Part shown: piece by piece, positions 51,382 to 60,936 of the stretch
Position numbering within the stretch: the stretch's first letter is position 1
How the letters are laid out: each line of letters opens with the position of its first letter
Source: Tunicatimonas pelagia
GTDB lineage: Bacteria; Bacteroidota; Bacteroidia; Cytophagales; Cyclobacteriaceae
DNA length: 64,000 nucleotides
Assembly: GCF_030506325.1 (NCBI RefSeq)
Contig: NZ_CP120683.1
Span: 806,001-870,000, forward strand
Direction: 5' to 3'
Translations under genes and position numbers: made by a program
The notes under the pieces: model-generated
The model's input: the letters and a program-made list of their open reading frames with translations, nothing else
What the model was told of the DNA's origin: nothing
Databases searched by the model: none

Positions 51382-51415
51382 AAGCCACTTCCTAGAAAAT
51401 TAAGAAGTGGCTTTT
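51382..51415. terminator. Bidirectional hairpin terminator between the CDGSH gene and trxB
   Basis: AAGCCACTTC (51382-51391) and GAAGTGGCTT (51404-51413) form a perfect 10-base stem, followed by T on the plus strand; it lies between two convergent genes and can end both transcripts. Confidence 0.7.
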
Positions 51416-51439
51416 CCTCAGGGTTATCTAAAAGAATTG

Positions 51440-52411
51440 TTACTTCATGGCAATGGTAGGAGTACCTTCTACTAGGTCAGCTTCTTGCGCTGCTAGAAAT
51501 CGCTCCGCCTCCAATGCTGCCATACATCCGGTACCCGCAGCGGTAATAGCCTGCCGATACACATGATCTTGGGCATCACCGGAAGCAAATACTCCGGGAA
51601 CATTCGTTTCGGTAGAATCTGCCTTGGTGATGAGATAACCGTTTTCATCCATATCGAGGTAGTCGCGGAAGATATCGGTATTGGGTTTATGGCCAATGGC
51701 TACGAAAAATCCTTGAGCCGGAATATCTTGCTTTTCTCCGGTCTGGTTATTCACTACTCGTACTCCTTCTACCTCATTTTCACCAAGTATTTTTTCGGTT
51801 TCGGTATTCCAAAGAATTTCAATATTCTCGGCTCGTTCCACTCGCTGCTGCATAATGGCAGATGCCCGCATCTCATCGCGGCGTACTAGTAGGTACACCT
51901 TACTCGCTAACTTAGAAAGATAACTAGCTTCTTCGGCAGCCGTATCACCCCCACCTACTACTACCAAGTCTTTTCCCCGAAAGAAAAAGCCATCACACAC
52001 CGCGCAGGCAGAAACACCTTTACCATTCAATCGCTCTTCGCCCGGAAGTCCCAGCCACTTAGCCGAAGCACCAGTAGAAATAATTACCGATTGAGCCTCA
52101 ATTTCGTGCTCATCATCTACAACTGCTTTCAGTGGATACACTGAAAAATCTACCTTCGTTATCATACCGAAACGAACGTCGGTACCAAACCGCTCAGCCT
52201 GCTTCTGAAAATCCATCATCATCTCTGGGCCAGTTACTCCTTCGGGGTAGCCCGGATAGTTCTCTACATCGGTAGTAGTGGTAAGCTGCCCACCGGGCTG
52301 AATTCCCTGGTACAGCACTGGTTTCAAATTGGCTCGAGCAGCGTAAACTGCGGCAGTATATCCCGCTGGCCCAGAACCTATTATTAATACTTCTACTTTT
52401 TCCGTTGTCAT
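51440..52411 (-). CDS. trxB: Thioredoxin reductase
   Basis: 323 residues. FAD motif LIIGSGPAGYTAAVYAARA at the N-terminus, redox-active CAVC with C136 and C139 (ACAVCDG), NADP-binding VVVGGGDTAAEEASYL and the C-terminal GVFASGDAQDHVYRQAITAAGTG FAD loop. Transfers electrons from NADPH to thioredoxin. Monocistronic. The motif order and length are typical of bacterial low-molecular-weight TrxR. Confidence 0.97.
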   Translation of the reverse strand: MTTEKVEVLIIGSGPAGYTAAVYAARANLKPVLYQGIQPGGQLTTTTDVENYPGYPEGVTGPEMMMDFQKQAERFGTDVRFGMITKVDFSVYPLKAVVDDEHEIEAQSVIISTGASAKWLGLPGEERLNGKGVSACAVCDGFFFRGKDLVVVGGGDTAAEEASYLSKLASKVYLLVRRDEMRASAIMQQRVERAENIEILWNTETEKILGENEVEGVRVVNNQTGEKQDIPAQGFFVAIGHKPNTDIFRDYLDMDENGYLITKADSTETNVPGVFASGDAQDHVYRQAITAAGTGCMAALEAERFLAAQEADLVEGTPTIAMK

Positions 52412-52575
52412 ATATCGTACTAATTGAAAGTTAAAAATAGAAAATTGATAGTACTAGCACGCTGCATATCAATACTTTACACAGTATACTATGTGATCTT
52501 GTTATGCGAAAAGCACTACTAAATTTTAATTCACTAGATTATCTTACGTAACCAACAGAGTCAAAGTTGTAGCTA

Positions 52576-52603
52576 CAAAAAAGGCTCTCCTTGCGGAAAG
52601 CCT
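52576..52603 (-). terminator. Terminator downstream of rpoD
   Basis: Read on the minus strand, AGGCTTTCC pairs with GGAGAGCCT (52582-52603, one mismatch), followed by TTTTTTGTAG, 33 bases beyond the rpoD stop. Confidence 0.6.
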
Positions 52604-52635
52604 ATCTATATTATTATGCAAAAGACTATTAGTCT

Positions 52636-53499
52636 TTATCCTAAATATGGCTTCAAAGCTTTGCTACGGGACGTGTGGCGCAGACGACGAATCGCTTTTT
52701 CCTTGATCTGCCGAACTCGTTCCCGGGTTAGGTTGAATTTTTCACCAATCTCTTCCAGTGTCATGGCGTGTTCGCCATTCAGCCCAAAATAGAGAGAAAT
52801 AACATCAGCTTCGCGCTGAGTTAGTGTAGAAAGCGCGCGCTGCACTTCTTTCCGAAGCGAGTCATTCATTAAGGAAGAATCCGGAGTGTTTTCCGATTCA
52901 TTCTCTAATACGTCTAACAAGCTATTTTCTTCCCCTTGTACAAATGGCGCATCCATGGAAACGTGACGACCAGAGATTTTCATGGTATCTACTACCTCGC
53001 TGGTACTCACTTCTAGCACATCAGCTAGTTCATCGGGAGAAGGCTCTCGCTCGTACTTTTGCTCTAGCTCTGAAAAAGTTTTGGAAATTTTATTGAGTGA
53101 ACCAACCCGGTTCAAGGGTAAGCGCACAATTCGCGACTGCTCGGCCAGTGCTTGCAAAATAGACTGACGAATCCACCACACGGCGTAGGAGATGAATTTA
53201 AATCCACGAGTCTCGTCAAATCGCTGAGCGGCTTTAATCAGCCCTAAATTTCCTTCGTTAATCAAGTCGCCTAGCGTAAGTCCCTGGTTTTGGTACTGTT
53301 TCGCTACCGATACCACGAACCTAAGATTAGCTTTGGTTAGTTTTTCTAGAGCTAACTGATCACCAGAACGGATACGCTTTGCTAAGTCTACTTCCTCGTC
53401 TGGGGTTAGCAAATCTACTTTGCCAATCTCTTGAAGGTACTTATCTAATGATTGACTTTCCCGGTTGGTGATTTGCTTACTGATCTTGAGTTGTCTCAT
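52636..53499 (-). CDS. rpoD: Primary RNA polymerase sigma factor (RpoD/SigA)
   Basis: 287 residues, the usual Bacteroidota length, much shorter than proteobacterial sigma 70. Region 1.2 is [16 protein letters not shown], region 2 is [32 protein letters not shown] (region 2.3/2.4), region 3 covers about 130-205, and region 4 ends the protein with the helix-turn-helix [28 protein letters not shown]. Region 1.1 is absent. It should direct transcription from the TTG-N19-TAnnTTTG promoters listed elsewhere in this window. Confidence 0.97.
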   Translation of the reverse strand: MRQLKISKQITNRESQSLDKYLQEIGKVDLLTPDEEVDLAKRIRSGDQLALEKLTKANLRFVVSVAKQYQNQGLTLGDLINEGNLGLIKAAQRFDETRGFKFISYAVWWIRQSILQALAEQSRIVRLPLNRVGSLNKISKTFSELEQKYEREPSPDELADVLEVSTSEVVDTMKISGRHVSMDAPFVQGEENSLLDVLENESENTPDSSLMNDSLRKEVQRALSTLTQREADVISLYFGLNGEHAMTLEEIGEKFNLTRERVRQIKEKAIRRLRHTSRSKALKPYLG

Positions 53500-53643
53500 G
53501 CACGTGGTTTCTTTATGCGATGGATATGTCTAAGAATGCAACAATTATCTAATTTAGGATAGTTCCGATCAGGTTTATATAAATTTTGACCAGACACCCA
53601 AATCTTGTTAGGATTTACAGAGGAATGATTAGCAATTTTTATG

Positions 53644-55779
53644 CTAACTACGATTGGCTTTATCCGGCTTAGGAAGTAAGGCTTTACGAGAAAGACGATA
53701 TTTCCCCGTCTTTTTATCAATTTCGGTGAGCTTTACTTTTATTTCCTCACCTACTTCCATTACGCCGTCCATTTTCTCTACCCGCTCCCACTTAATCTCA
53801 GAAATGTGAAGTAGACCATCTTTACCGGGCATAAACTCAATGAACGCCCCAAACGGCATGATTGACTTCACAACCCCATCGTAAACTTCGCCCACAGTCG
53901 GCATGGCCACAATCGCTTTAATACGACCCAAAGCTTTATCCATTGCTTCTTGGTCGGTAGCAAATACGTTAACAATACCTTGGTTGTCTACCTCTTCAAT
54001 AACGATGGTGGTATCGGTTTCTTTTTGAATCTCCTGAACAACTTTTCCGCCTGGACCAATGAGCGCACCAATCATATCGGCAGCAATCTTCACGGTTTCG
54101 GAACGAGGGGCGTTGGGCTTCAGATCATCATTAGACTCAGAGATAGTTTTAGCCATTTCTTGCAGAATGTGCATACGCCCGGCTTTGGCTTGTGATAAAG
54201 CTTCGCTTAGCACTTCGTAGGGCAGTCCATCCACTTTAATATCCATCTGGCAGGCAGTGATTCCCTTTTCGGTGCCGGTTACTTTAAAATCCATATCACC
54301 TAAGTGATCTTCATCTCCCAAAATATCGGATAAGATCGCGTATTTCTTGGTTTCTGGATCAGAAATCATTCCCATAGCAATGCCCGATACTGGTCGTTTC
54401 ACCGGAATCCCGGCATCCATTAACGCCATTGATCCGGCACAGACGGTTGCCATAGAAGAAGAGCCATTCGATTCTAGAATATCTGAAACTACTCTGATCG
54501 TGTAAGGATTATCATCGTCAGCCGGAATACATCCTTTGAGGGCGCGATGCGCTAAGTTTCCGTGACCAATCTCCCGACGACCCGGCCCGCGGTTGGGACG
54601 GATTTCACCGGTAGAGAATGCGGGAAAGTTGTAGTGTAGTAAAAATTTATTAGTGCCCTTTACCATTGCACTATCAATCATCTGCTCGTCTAACTTGGTA
54701 CCTAGGGTAACCGTAGTCAACGACTGGGTTTCGCCCCGGGTAAATACGGCTGAGCCGTGAGCAGTAGGCAAATAATTTACCTCCGTATAGATAGCACGCA
54801 CTTCATCAAGCTGACGACCATCGAGTCGTTTTCGGTCGTTCAGTACTAAATCGCGAGAAGCTTTTTTCTGAATGGAGCTGAAGTATTTGTGTACCTGTCC
54901 TAAATCTACTTCATGATCTTCGGGAAGACTGTCAATATATTCGTCCTTAAACGCCTTAAATTGGTTCTTTCTCTCTTCTTTGTTATTCACGCCTTGGCTG
55001 GCTACGGCGTACATCTTATCGTAGTACTGATCGTGCAGTTGCTGGTACAACTCTTCGTTACGCTCAGGTGGAATGAACTCTCGCTTCACGACGCCTAGTT
55101 CCTCGGCTAGTTCTTGTTGAGCCTTACATTGTAACTTAATCACTTCATGAGCAGCCTGAATAGCTTCCAGCATATCGGACTCACCCACTTCCTGCGCTTC
55201 TCCCTCCACCATAATGATATTGTCCAGCGACCCCGCCACAATTAAATTAAGATCAGCGGTCTCGGTTTGCTCTTCGTTGGGGTTCACAATGTACTCCCCA
55301 CCCGACCGCACTACACGTACTTCAGAAATAGGTTCGGGAAAAGGAATGTCTGATACCGCAATTGCCGAAGAAGCTGCCAACGCGGCGAGTGCGTCGGGCA
55401 TTACCTGAGCATCAGCCGAGATCATCATGATATTTACCTGCGTCTCAGCCATGTATTCATCAGGAAACATGGGCCGGATAGCCCGATCTACCAAGCGGCT
55501 GGTTAGAATCTCATGTTCGGAAAGGCGACCTTCTCGCTTCAGGAAGCCACCCGGAATTTTTCCGGCTGATGCAAACTTCTCTTGATAATCTACCGAAAGA
55601 GGAAAGAAGCTAGCGTCTTCTCTAGCTTCAGCCGCCGAAACAACCGTAGCCAATAACATAGTGTCACCCATTCTGATGACCACCGCTCCGTCGGCTTGGC
55701 GAGCCAATTTTCCGGTCTCAATAGTTATAGAACGGCCATCACTTAATTGAATAGTCTTTGTTACTACTTGTGGTTGCAT
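53644..55779 (-). CDS. pnp: Polyribonucleotide nucleotidyltransferase
   Basis: 711 residues. Two RNase PH domains (first about 10-145 with [21 protein letters not shown]; second about 310-535 with [14 protein letters not shown] and [22 protein letters not shown]), a helical linker, a KH domain ([17 protein letters not shown], about 555-615) and an S1 domain ([17 protein letters not shown], about 625-695). It phosphorolyses RNA 3' to 5' in the degradosome. It follows rpsO at a 150-base distance, the conserved order; two hairpins lie in that gap. Confidence 0.97.
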   Translation of the reverse strand: MQPQVVTKTIQLSDGRSITIETGKLARQADGAVVIRMGDTMLLATVVSAAEAREDASFFPLSVDYQEKFASAGKIPGGFLKREGRLSEHEILTSRLVDRAIRPMFPDEYMAETQVNIMMISADAQVMPDALAALAASSAIAVSDIPFPEPISEVRVVRSGGEYIVNPNEEQTETADLNLIVAGSLDNIIMVEGEAQEVGESDMLEAIQAAHEVIKLQCKAQQELAEELGVVKREFIPPERNEELYQQLHDQYYDKMYAVASQGVNNKEERKNQFKAFKDEYIDSLPEDHEVDLGQVHKYFSSIQKKASRDLVLNDRKRLDGRQLDEVRAIYTEVNYLPTAHGSAVFTRGETQSLTTVTLGTKLDEQMIDSAMVKGTNKFLLHYNFPAFSTGEIRPNRGPGRREIGHGNLAHRALKGCIPADDDNPYTIRVVSDILESNGSSSMATVCAGSMALMDAGIPVKRPVSGIAMGMISDPETKKYAILSDILGDEDHLGDMDFKVTGTEKGITACQMDIKVDGLPYEVLSEALSQAKAGRMHILQEMAKTISESNDDLKPNAPRSETVKIAADMIGALIGPGGKVVQEIQKETDTTIVIEEVDNQGIVNVFATDQEAMDKALGRIKAIVAMPTVGEVYDGVVKSIMPFGAFIEFMPGKDGLLHISEIKWERVEKMDGVMEVGEEIKVKLTEIDKKTGKYRLSRKALLPKPDKANRS

Positions 55780-55864
55780 AATGAAATTTTAATAAAATAA
55801 CTTGTTGCCCAGAATAACTTCTCCCGGTTAAAATGATGGAAGAAAAAGGCTCTTAGGAAAGCAA

Positions 55865-55915
55865 AAAGGACTAGAAAAGTCCAAGACATACGAATGAAGG
55901 GGGCTAACCTCCCCC
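55865..55915 (-). promoter_or_regulatory. Two hairpins in the rpsO-pnp spacer
   Basis: GGACT/AGTCC (about 55868-55882) and GGGGG/CCCCC (55899-55903 with 55911-55915) are adjacent stems in the 150-base gap. They may stop rpsO transcription or form the leader hairpin through which PNPase limits its own mRNA in other bacteria. Only the arms are seen; function is inferred. Confidence 0.35.
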
Positions 55916-55929
55916 ATCAACTGGTTTTA

Positions 55930-56205
55930 TTACTTACGTAAATTTAGATCAGCCAAGACTGCACGATAACGCTCAATGTGTCGATCGTGTAAATACTCTA
56001 ACAACCGCTTGCGCTTACCTACTAGTTTAAGAAGCCCTCGACGAGAAGAATGGTCTTTTTTATTTTGCTTCAGATGTTCCGTCAGGTGAGCAATGCGGTA
56101 AGTGTACAGAGCTATTTGAGACTCAGCCGAACCGGTGTCAGATTTAGATTTAGAAAGACTATGGTCGCCGAATAACTCTTGCTTTTTTTCAGAACTTAAG
56201 TACAT
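55930..56205 (-). CDS. rpsO: Ribosomal protein uS15
   Basis: 91 residues. S15 helices with [57 protein letters not shown] and the terminal [14 protein letters not shown]; the [11 protein letters not shown] loop contacts 16S rRNA. Only the first part matters for identity. Divergent length is normal. Followed by pnp. Confidence 0.97.
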   Translation of the reverse strand: MYLSSEKKQELFGDHSLSKSKSDTGSAESQIALYTYRIAHLTEHLKQNKKDHSSRRGLLKLVGKRKRLLEYLHDRHIERYRAVLADLNLRK

Positions 56206-56242
56206 GCGTATATTTTTACACTATGGTTTTAAAAACAGGGCA

Positions 56243-56273
56243 CAAAGTTATCAATAATAATACTGATTTACAA
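56243..56273 (-). promoter_or_regulatory. Promoter of rpsO-pnp
   Basis: On the minus strand TTG (complement of 56271-56273), 20 bases, then TAACTTTG (complement of 56243-56250), a good match to TTG-N19-TAnnTTTG, about 38 bases before the rpsO ATG at 56205. Confidence 0.65.
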
Positions 56274-56313
56274 TACGATCTGCTTGGGTAAACCCATTTA
56301 AAAACTTTTTTGT

Positions 56314-57960
56314 TCAAACTGCTGGCTTTTGTCTAATGTTTTTCCACCGCATGACCAATCGATCGATCAAAACCCGGTAAAAGTCGCTCTCAAGCAGGCG
56401 GGCATCCAGACGGGCTTGAATCAAAAATACGATACCGAACGGAAGCAACACTATGTTCGGAAGCCACACCGCCAATTCGGCACTCATCACCAAATCTTCC
56501 GCCCATTTCCGACTCATCTCGGTTACTACGTAGAAAGCAATGAAGAAGCAGACAGAAATCAGCACAGGCACACCTAAGCCTCCACGTTTAATAATAGAAC
56601 CCAATGGAGCACCAATCAAAAACATAATTAAGCAGGACAACGCCTGGGTTATTTTCTTATAGCTTTCGTAGGTATTCTTACGAATCTCACTCTCAAGCCT
56701 TCTTAGCTTTTGAGCATTGATTTGCAGCGTATTTTTAATTGTTCTACTTTGATTAAGTGCTTTAGAAATAATGCTGGCTCTCTCGCTTTCTGTAATCTCG
56801 CTCTCTACTTGGGCTAGTAAAGCCGTATCAACCTCCGTTACTTCGTGCTTTGTTTTGTTTGTCCCTACCTCTTCCAATGACTCTTGAATCTCCTGCCGTT
56901 GCCGCTTGAGGTTTCCAGCTTTAATAGCACTCGACTCCATACTTAACAGGCCACTTTGTCGAATATTTTCTACGCTATCTACCGAATCAATCGCCATATC
57001 AGCCACCACAATCTGTTCTTCTAACCCCTCGGGCATGAGAGAATCATAGCGTAAGTGATAGTTATAAAAATTCGTAGACCCAGCAAAGGCATCGTACTTG
57101 ATCGCTACTTTTTCGTATTGCATAGAATCTATTGAAGTAGATAATTGCTCCATAGTTTGCATACGGCGATGAGACGCAAAGTACTCTTCTTTTGTTCGTT
57201 GAAGATCGAAGCTCGCCAGATCAAAAATCATTTTGGTAGTATCAAAATTATTGCGAACAAATTGGGAGTTACCTCCGCCCCGACTTGCGGTAGCTAACAT
57301 TTTAGTCGTCTCCGAATAACGATTCCCCTTAAACAACTCCAGCATCAGGTAGCGATCATTCTGAATTGTGTACATTTTCCCGGAATCCGCCAAAATCACA
57401 TTTCGGTTGCCTAACCCCTCGCTGTGGTCGTAGATAATTACATCTTTAATAGTTTCGCCATCAGCAAACTTCTGATTGATCTTGATCTTGAAATTGGGAA
57501 TTCCGCCGTAGAATACGCCCTCCCGAATATCCAATGCGGGCTTTTTCTGCTTAATATCGTATAGTAAGCTGTATGCTTTAAGGTTGGCCTTCGGCACTAC
57601 AAAATTATTGGAAAGAAACGCTACTACTGAAATTAGGCTCACCAACACAAAGAGCGGACGCAACGCTCGGGTTAAGGAAATTCCGGCACCTTTGATAGCG
57701 GTCAGCTCAAAATGCTCACCCAAATTACCGAATGTCATTAGCGAAGATAATAACACTGCCAGTGGTAGTGCTACCGGAGTCATGTTAATGCTAAAGTAAA
57801 ACAGCAATTCCGCAAAAACCTCGGCTCCCAGTCCTTTTCCCACAAAATCGTCGAAGTACTTCAGCATATACTGCGTAAGCAGAATGAAAACAACCACAAC
57901 AAATGTGAGAAAGAAAGGCCCAACAAACGACTTGATAACGAGCTTGTCAATCTTCTTCAT
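56314..57960 (-). CDS. LptF/LptG-family permease
   Basis: 548 residues. Membrane helices at about 13-36, 55-80, 100-125 and again 445-515. N-terminal KKIDKLVIKSFVGPFFLTFVVV and LPLAVLLSSLMTFGNLGEHFEL, and the C-terminal CLIMFLIGAPLGSIIKRGGLG, are the LptG/LptF signatures. A large periplasmic beta-jellyroll part spans about 140-440, with an acidic coiled stretch typical of Bacteroidota versions. With LptB2 it extracts lipopolysaccharide toward LptC-A-D. The other subunit is elsewhere. The gene is monocistronic. Confidence 0.9.
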   Translation of the reverse strand: MKKIDKLVIKSFVGPFFLTFVVVVFILLTQYMLKYFDDFVGKGLGAEVFAELLFYFSINMTPVALPLAVLLSSLMTFGNLGEHFELTAIKGAGISLTRALRPLFVLVSLISVVAFLSNNFVVPKANLKAYSLLYDIKQKKPALDIREGVFYGGIPNFKIKINQKFADGETIKDVIIYDHSEGLGNRNVILADSGKMYTIQNDRYLMLELFKGNRYSETTKMLATASRGGGNSQFVRNNFDTTKMIFDLASFDLQRTKEEYFASHRRMQTMEQLSTSIDSMQYEKVAIKYDAFAGSTNFYNYHLRYDSLMPEGLEEQIVVADMAIDSVDSVENIRQSGLLSMESSAIKAGNLKRQRQEIQESLEEVGTNKTKHEVTEVDTALLAQVESEITESERASIISKALNQSRTIKNTLQINAQKLRRLESEIRKNTYESYKKITQALSCLIMFLIGAPLGSIIKRGGLGVPVLISVCFFIAFYVVTEMSRKWAEDLVMSAELAVWLPNIVLLPFGIVFLIQARLDARLLESDFYRVLIDRLVMRWKNIRQKPAV

Positions 57961-58017
57961 ACGTTAGCTATAACAGCGATCGCCGAAAAAATATTTTGAA
58001 ACTACTTAGTTTTTCGG

Positions 58018-58413
58018 CTATCCACCCACAATTTCTTTCAGGCTATCGGTGAGTTGCAGCCATATTTCGTAAAACTCTTCTTCATCGTCGGCGGTCATAG
58101 AGTCGGTTACGTTAAGAAAAACGGCACCAGTAAGATCATTAGTATCTAGTCGCATTTCCAGAAAAGAAGTACCATTTGGGGGTTGATCTGAACCATTGAG
58201 GAAATCAAAACGAACAAATCGATTGACACGCTGGGAAGCTAGCTTAGCCTGATGTTCTTCGCCATCCCAGGCGAATGAAAACACCTTATCTTCATTGATT
58301 GTAACGTCATCAGCAAACCACTGTGCCAGTCCACTGGCAGTGGTAAGGTAGGGAAATAGCATCTTGCGTGAGGCTTTAAACTCAAATTCGGCAGTAAATT
58401 CATGATTAGCCAT
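58018..58413 (-). CDS. START-like (SRPBCC) domain protein
   Basis: 131 residues from the ATG at 58413. The start NHEFTAEFEFKASRKMLFPYLTTASGLAQWFADDV is the helix-grip opening, followed by antiparallel strands (KVFSFAWDGEEHQAKL, FVRFDFLNGSD) and the C-terminal helix (EIWLQLTDSLKEIV). The fold binds hydrophobic ligands or acts as a stability factor; ligand unknown. Bacteroidota carry it as a small single gene. The start was set at MANHEF because the six residues before it are not conserved-looking. Confidence 0.8.
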   Translation of the reverse strand: MANHEFTAEFEFKASRKMLFPYLTTASGLAQWFADDVTINEDKVFSFAWDGEEHQAKLASQRVNRFVRFDFLNGSDQPPNGTSFLEMRLDTNDLTGAVFLNVTDSMTADDEEEFYEIWLQLTDSLKEIVGG

Positions 58414-58584
58414 ATCAGTGTAAATTTGCATTCATCTTAGCGACTCCGCTCTAGATAAATGTATTTTGAGCCATTGCAAGGTAGTTTTTTTTGATCATAT
58501 CGCCAACGGAACTCGAAATTTTACCGCAATTAATGCTTGTAGTTCCCAAGCATCTTCGTAATTTTGCAATCCGTTTCACGGAGG

Positions 58585-58690
58585 CTGTCCCGCGGCGAGG
58601 TAGTTCAGGCTATGCGCCCTGACTTACGTGGTTCGGATAATTGAAGTGCGGGATTCATAATCCAACCGCTTGTGAATTCAACTATCTGAT
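58585..58690 (+). pseudogene. Possible tRNA-Met relic
   Basis: The segment has GGCGAGGTAGTTCAG near 58592 (compare GGCGGGGTAGCTCAG of the intact tRNA) and, after extra bases, TGGTTCGG and GCGGGATTCATAATCC near 58648-58663 (compare TGGTTAGAG and GCAGGATTCATAACCC), i.e. an anticodon-loop TTCATAA. The T arm and the 3' acceptor are not recognisable. It lies about 100 bases upstream of the intact tRNA-Met and may be a decayed tandem copy. The similarity is short and could be partly chance. Confidence 0.4.
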
Positions 58691-58785
58691 GCTCAAGGGG
58701 TTACGAAGTAAAAGGAAGAGAAGGTGCAACATAAGCACAACAACTATGTTCGGTAAACGGCCGGATATCAGCATTTTGAAAATAT

Positions 58786-58862
58786 GGCGGGGTAGCTCAG
58801 ATGGTTAGAGCGCAGGATTCATAACCCTGAGGTCGGCAGTTCGATTCTGCTCCCCGCTACCA
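58786..58862 (+). tRNA. tRNA-Met (anticodon CAT)
   Basis: 77 bases with CCA encoded (58860-58862). Acceptor GGCGGGG pairs with CCCCGCT (G-U first pair), D arm GCTC...GAGC, anticodon loop TTCATAA with CAT, T arm GGCAG-TTCGATT-CTGCT. The first pair G-U and the lack of the C1-A72 mismatch argue for an elongator (or tRNA-Ile-2 with lysidine), not the initiator. It is followed by a terminator hairpin. Confidence 0.92.
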
Positions 58863-58864
58863 AG

Positions 58865-58893
58865 AAATCCCGGTATAAAACCGGGATTTTTAC
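58865..58893 (+). terminator. Terminator after tRNA-Met
   Basis: AAATCCCGGT (58865-58874) pairs perfectly with ACCGGGATTT (58880-58889), loop ATAAA, followed by TTTAC. Confidence 0.85.
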
Positions 58894-58995
58894 TTTAGAA
58901 GGATTCACATTTACCTGAACAGACTTGCTAAGAAGTTACTTTCCCACTCCAGTATTAGTGACGATAGGATGGGAGACGCGGTGCATTACTGTTGC

Positions 58996-60936
58996 TTACT
59001 TTCCGTGAGGGAAAATATGTATTGCGTGTCCCCCACCGGGAGCAAGCTGCACGGATAACACCGAATCAGCCGTAACTACTACGTTTTGCCGAATCCGGTA
59101 GGCTTCCTTATTGTTCTGGTAGTGAGTATCCTCAGCGTCTTCGTACAGTGTGGCTACGTACGTCTTCCCCGGAGGAAGAAAATCTAGCCGAATAGCCAAC
59201 TGCCGCACCTCTCGATTCGTTAACGATCCTACAAACCACTCTTCACCCGCGCGTCGTACCACGCTGACGTGCTCATCCAGCTTTCCGTCTAATACGCCTA
59301 AGCTATCAAACTGCGCTGGCATCTGCTGAATAGCCTCCAACAAATCAGCTTTCACTAGGTACGCTTCCGGAGCATCGGGCAGCACCATCCACCCGCTGTA
59401 CACCGCAATCAGCTTGGCAACCTCAGCGGCTACCGTGCCCGGAATTTCTTCAAAGACCTTCTCTCGGGTGTGCGCTCCGTTCAAATCAAACCACCCATTG
59501 GTCATATCAATAGGCCCTGCAATCATATTGAGTAGTACCTGGTTAACCGCTGTTTCGGGATAATACGATCGCTTTGAGTCAGTCTGGGCATGACCATACT
59601 CGCGGGTTATCAGGTTAGGCCAACTGCGGCGATCCCCGCTGGGAGGCACCGGATGGTCGTGGAAGTTTACCATCAGTTGATACTTCGCGCATAGTGCTAC
59701 CACCCGCCGGGTATGCTGCACTTTTTCTTCAGGACTGCCCTCCATAAAACCGTACTTCACCCCCACAGCCCCCCAGTCAGCAAACTGCTGAAGCACCCGT
59801 TCTAGCCCAAACTGCTTGGCTCCTACATCGTTCAGGTACAGAATGAGGCCAACTCCACGCTGTCGGGCGTACGCCATCGCTTCTTCAATCATAATACCCT
59901 CCCGGGCGGTAGCGGGGTCTGACTCGGTACTGAACTCTGCCCCGTACCAGTCCGCATCAATCAGCAGGTACTGAATATTATGCTCGGCGGCAAAATCGAT
60001 GAAGCGTTTGTGCGACTCGGTGTTCGGTCCGTAGGTGTAGCCATCTTCCGTCGTATAACCCCACACCCGCCAGTCCCATAAGGATTTGCCAGGTTTGATC
60101 CAGCCAGAATCGTTGATCTGATTGGGAGGGTTTAGATTAACAAGCAGATTAGATTCTACCAAATCACCCGCGCGCTGCCCCAGGATAAAGGTGCGCCACG
60201 AGGTCTGAAACGCGCGACCTTGCGGGGAGTAGTCGGTATTGAAGCGTAGCGACTGAGCTTCTCCCGAGGCATCCATCGTGAAGGGGGCAAAATGGTCGAT
60301 AGCCCCTTCGTGTAGCGCCAAAAAGCAGCTATCTTTTAACTGAACCACTACCGGAATCTGTAGGGAGTCTTTCCGGACTTCAGACCGCCGCAGGGGGCCC
60401 ACATTGTGACGCTCACCGTTGTAGGCTCAGTAGGAGTAATCACGCGTGAAGTTGAGCTGGGTAGTTTCAGCGTCAATTTGTACGCTATCCTGGACAGATT
60501 CGCCTGTAAAGACGTATCGGTAGGCCAAGCCCTCATCGTACAGGCGCAGCAGTAGTTCGTACATTACTTGCTGGCGATCCTGGGGAGTAACTGCGTAGCG
60601 GTATTCACGGTAGTGATTTCGTACGCTTGGCTGCTTACCGTTGATGGTCTGCCAGGTACTGTCGTAAGTAGCTTGGGATACCTCCGTCAATCGTACGTTT
60701 TGGCTGTAGTCTGTCTGGTCAACCTTTAGCCCTAAGGGGGAAGCAACGAACAACGTATCGTCGCCGTAGCGTAAGTCGAAGCGTAGCTCCTGATTCCTAT
60801 CACTCAAAGTGACCTGCACCTGCCCGTCGGGCGAAGTGAGCGCATAAGACACCGCCGGAGGCTCTTTGGAGTGGCACATCGAAACCAGCATCCCTAGCAG
60901 AAGTAGGGTCACCAATCGTGGCGTAGGCTCATCCAT
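58996..60936 (-). pseudogene. GH97 glycoside hydrolase interrupted by an in-frame TGA
   Basis: The two open parts, 60936-60427 and 60402-58996, are in the same frame, separated only by TGA at 60427-60429 (complement TCA) and a few codons. Together they give a 646-codon gene, normal for GH97. The first part has a lipobox (LVSMC, Cys 21) and the GH97 N-terminal beta-sandwich. The sequence across the stop reads YSY-stop-AYNGERHNVGPLRR; Trp (TGG) is the likely original codon. The second part has the barrel with KYGFMEG (Gly where retaining members have Asp, inference), PVPPSGDRRSWPNLITREYGHA and the C-terminal sandwich. GH97 removes alpha-glucose or alpha-galactose. It could still work only by read-through. 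The start overlaps the sulfatase stop (TGATG). Confidence 0.8.

Noticed and set aside
58996-60936. Reassignment of TGA as a Trp codon to explain GH97
   Set aside because: TGA ends other genes here (for example DoxX, DUF2384 and ATPase frames) and RF2 is present with TGA-dependent frameshift control, so TGA is a true stop.
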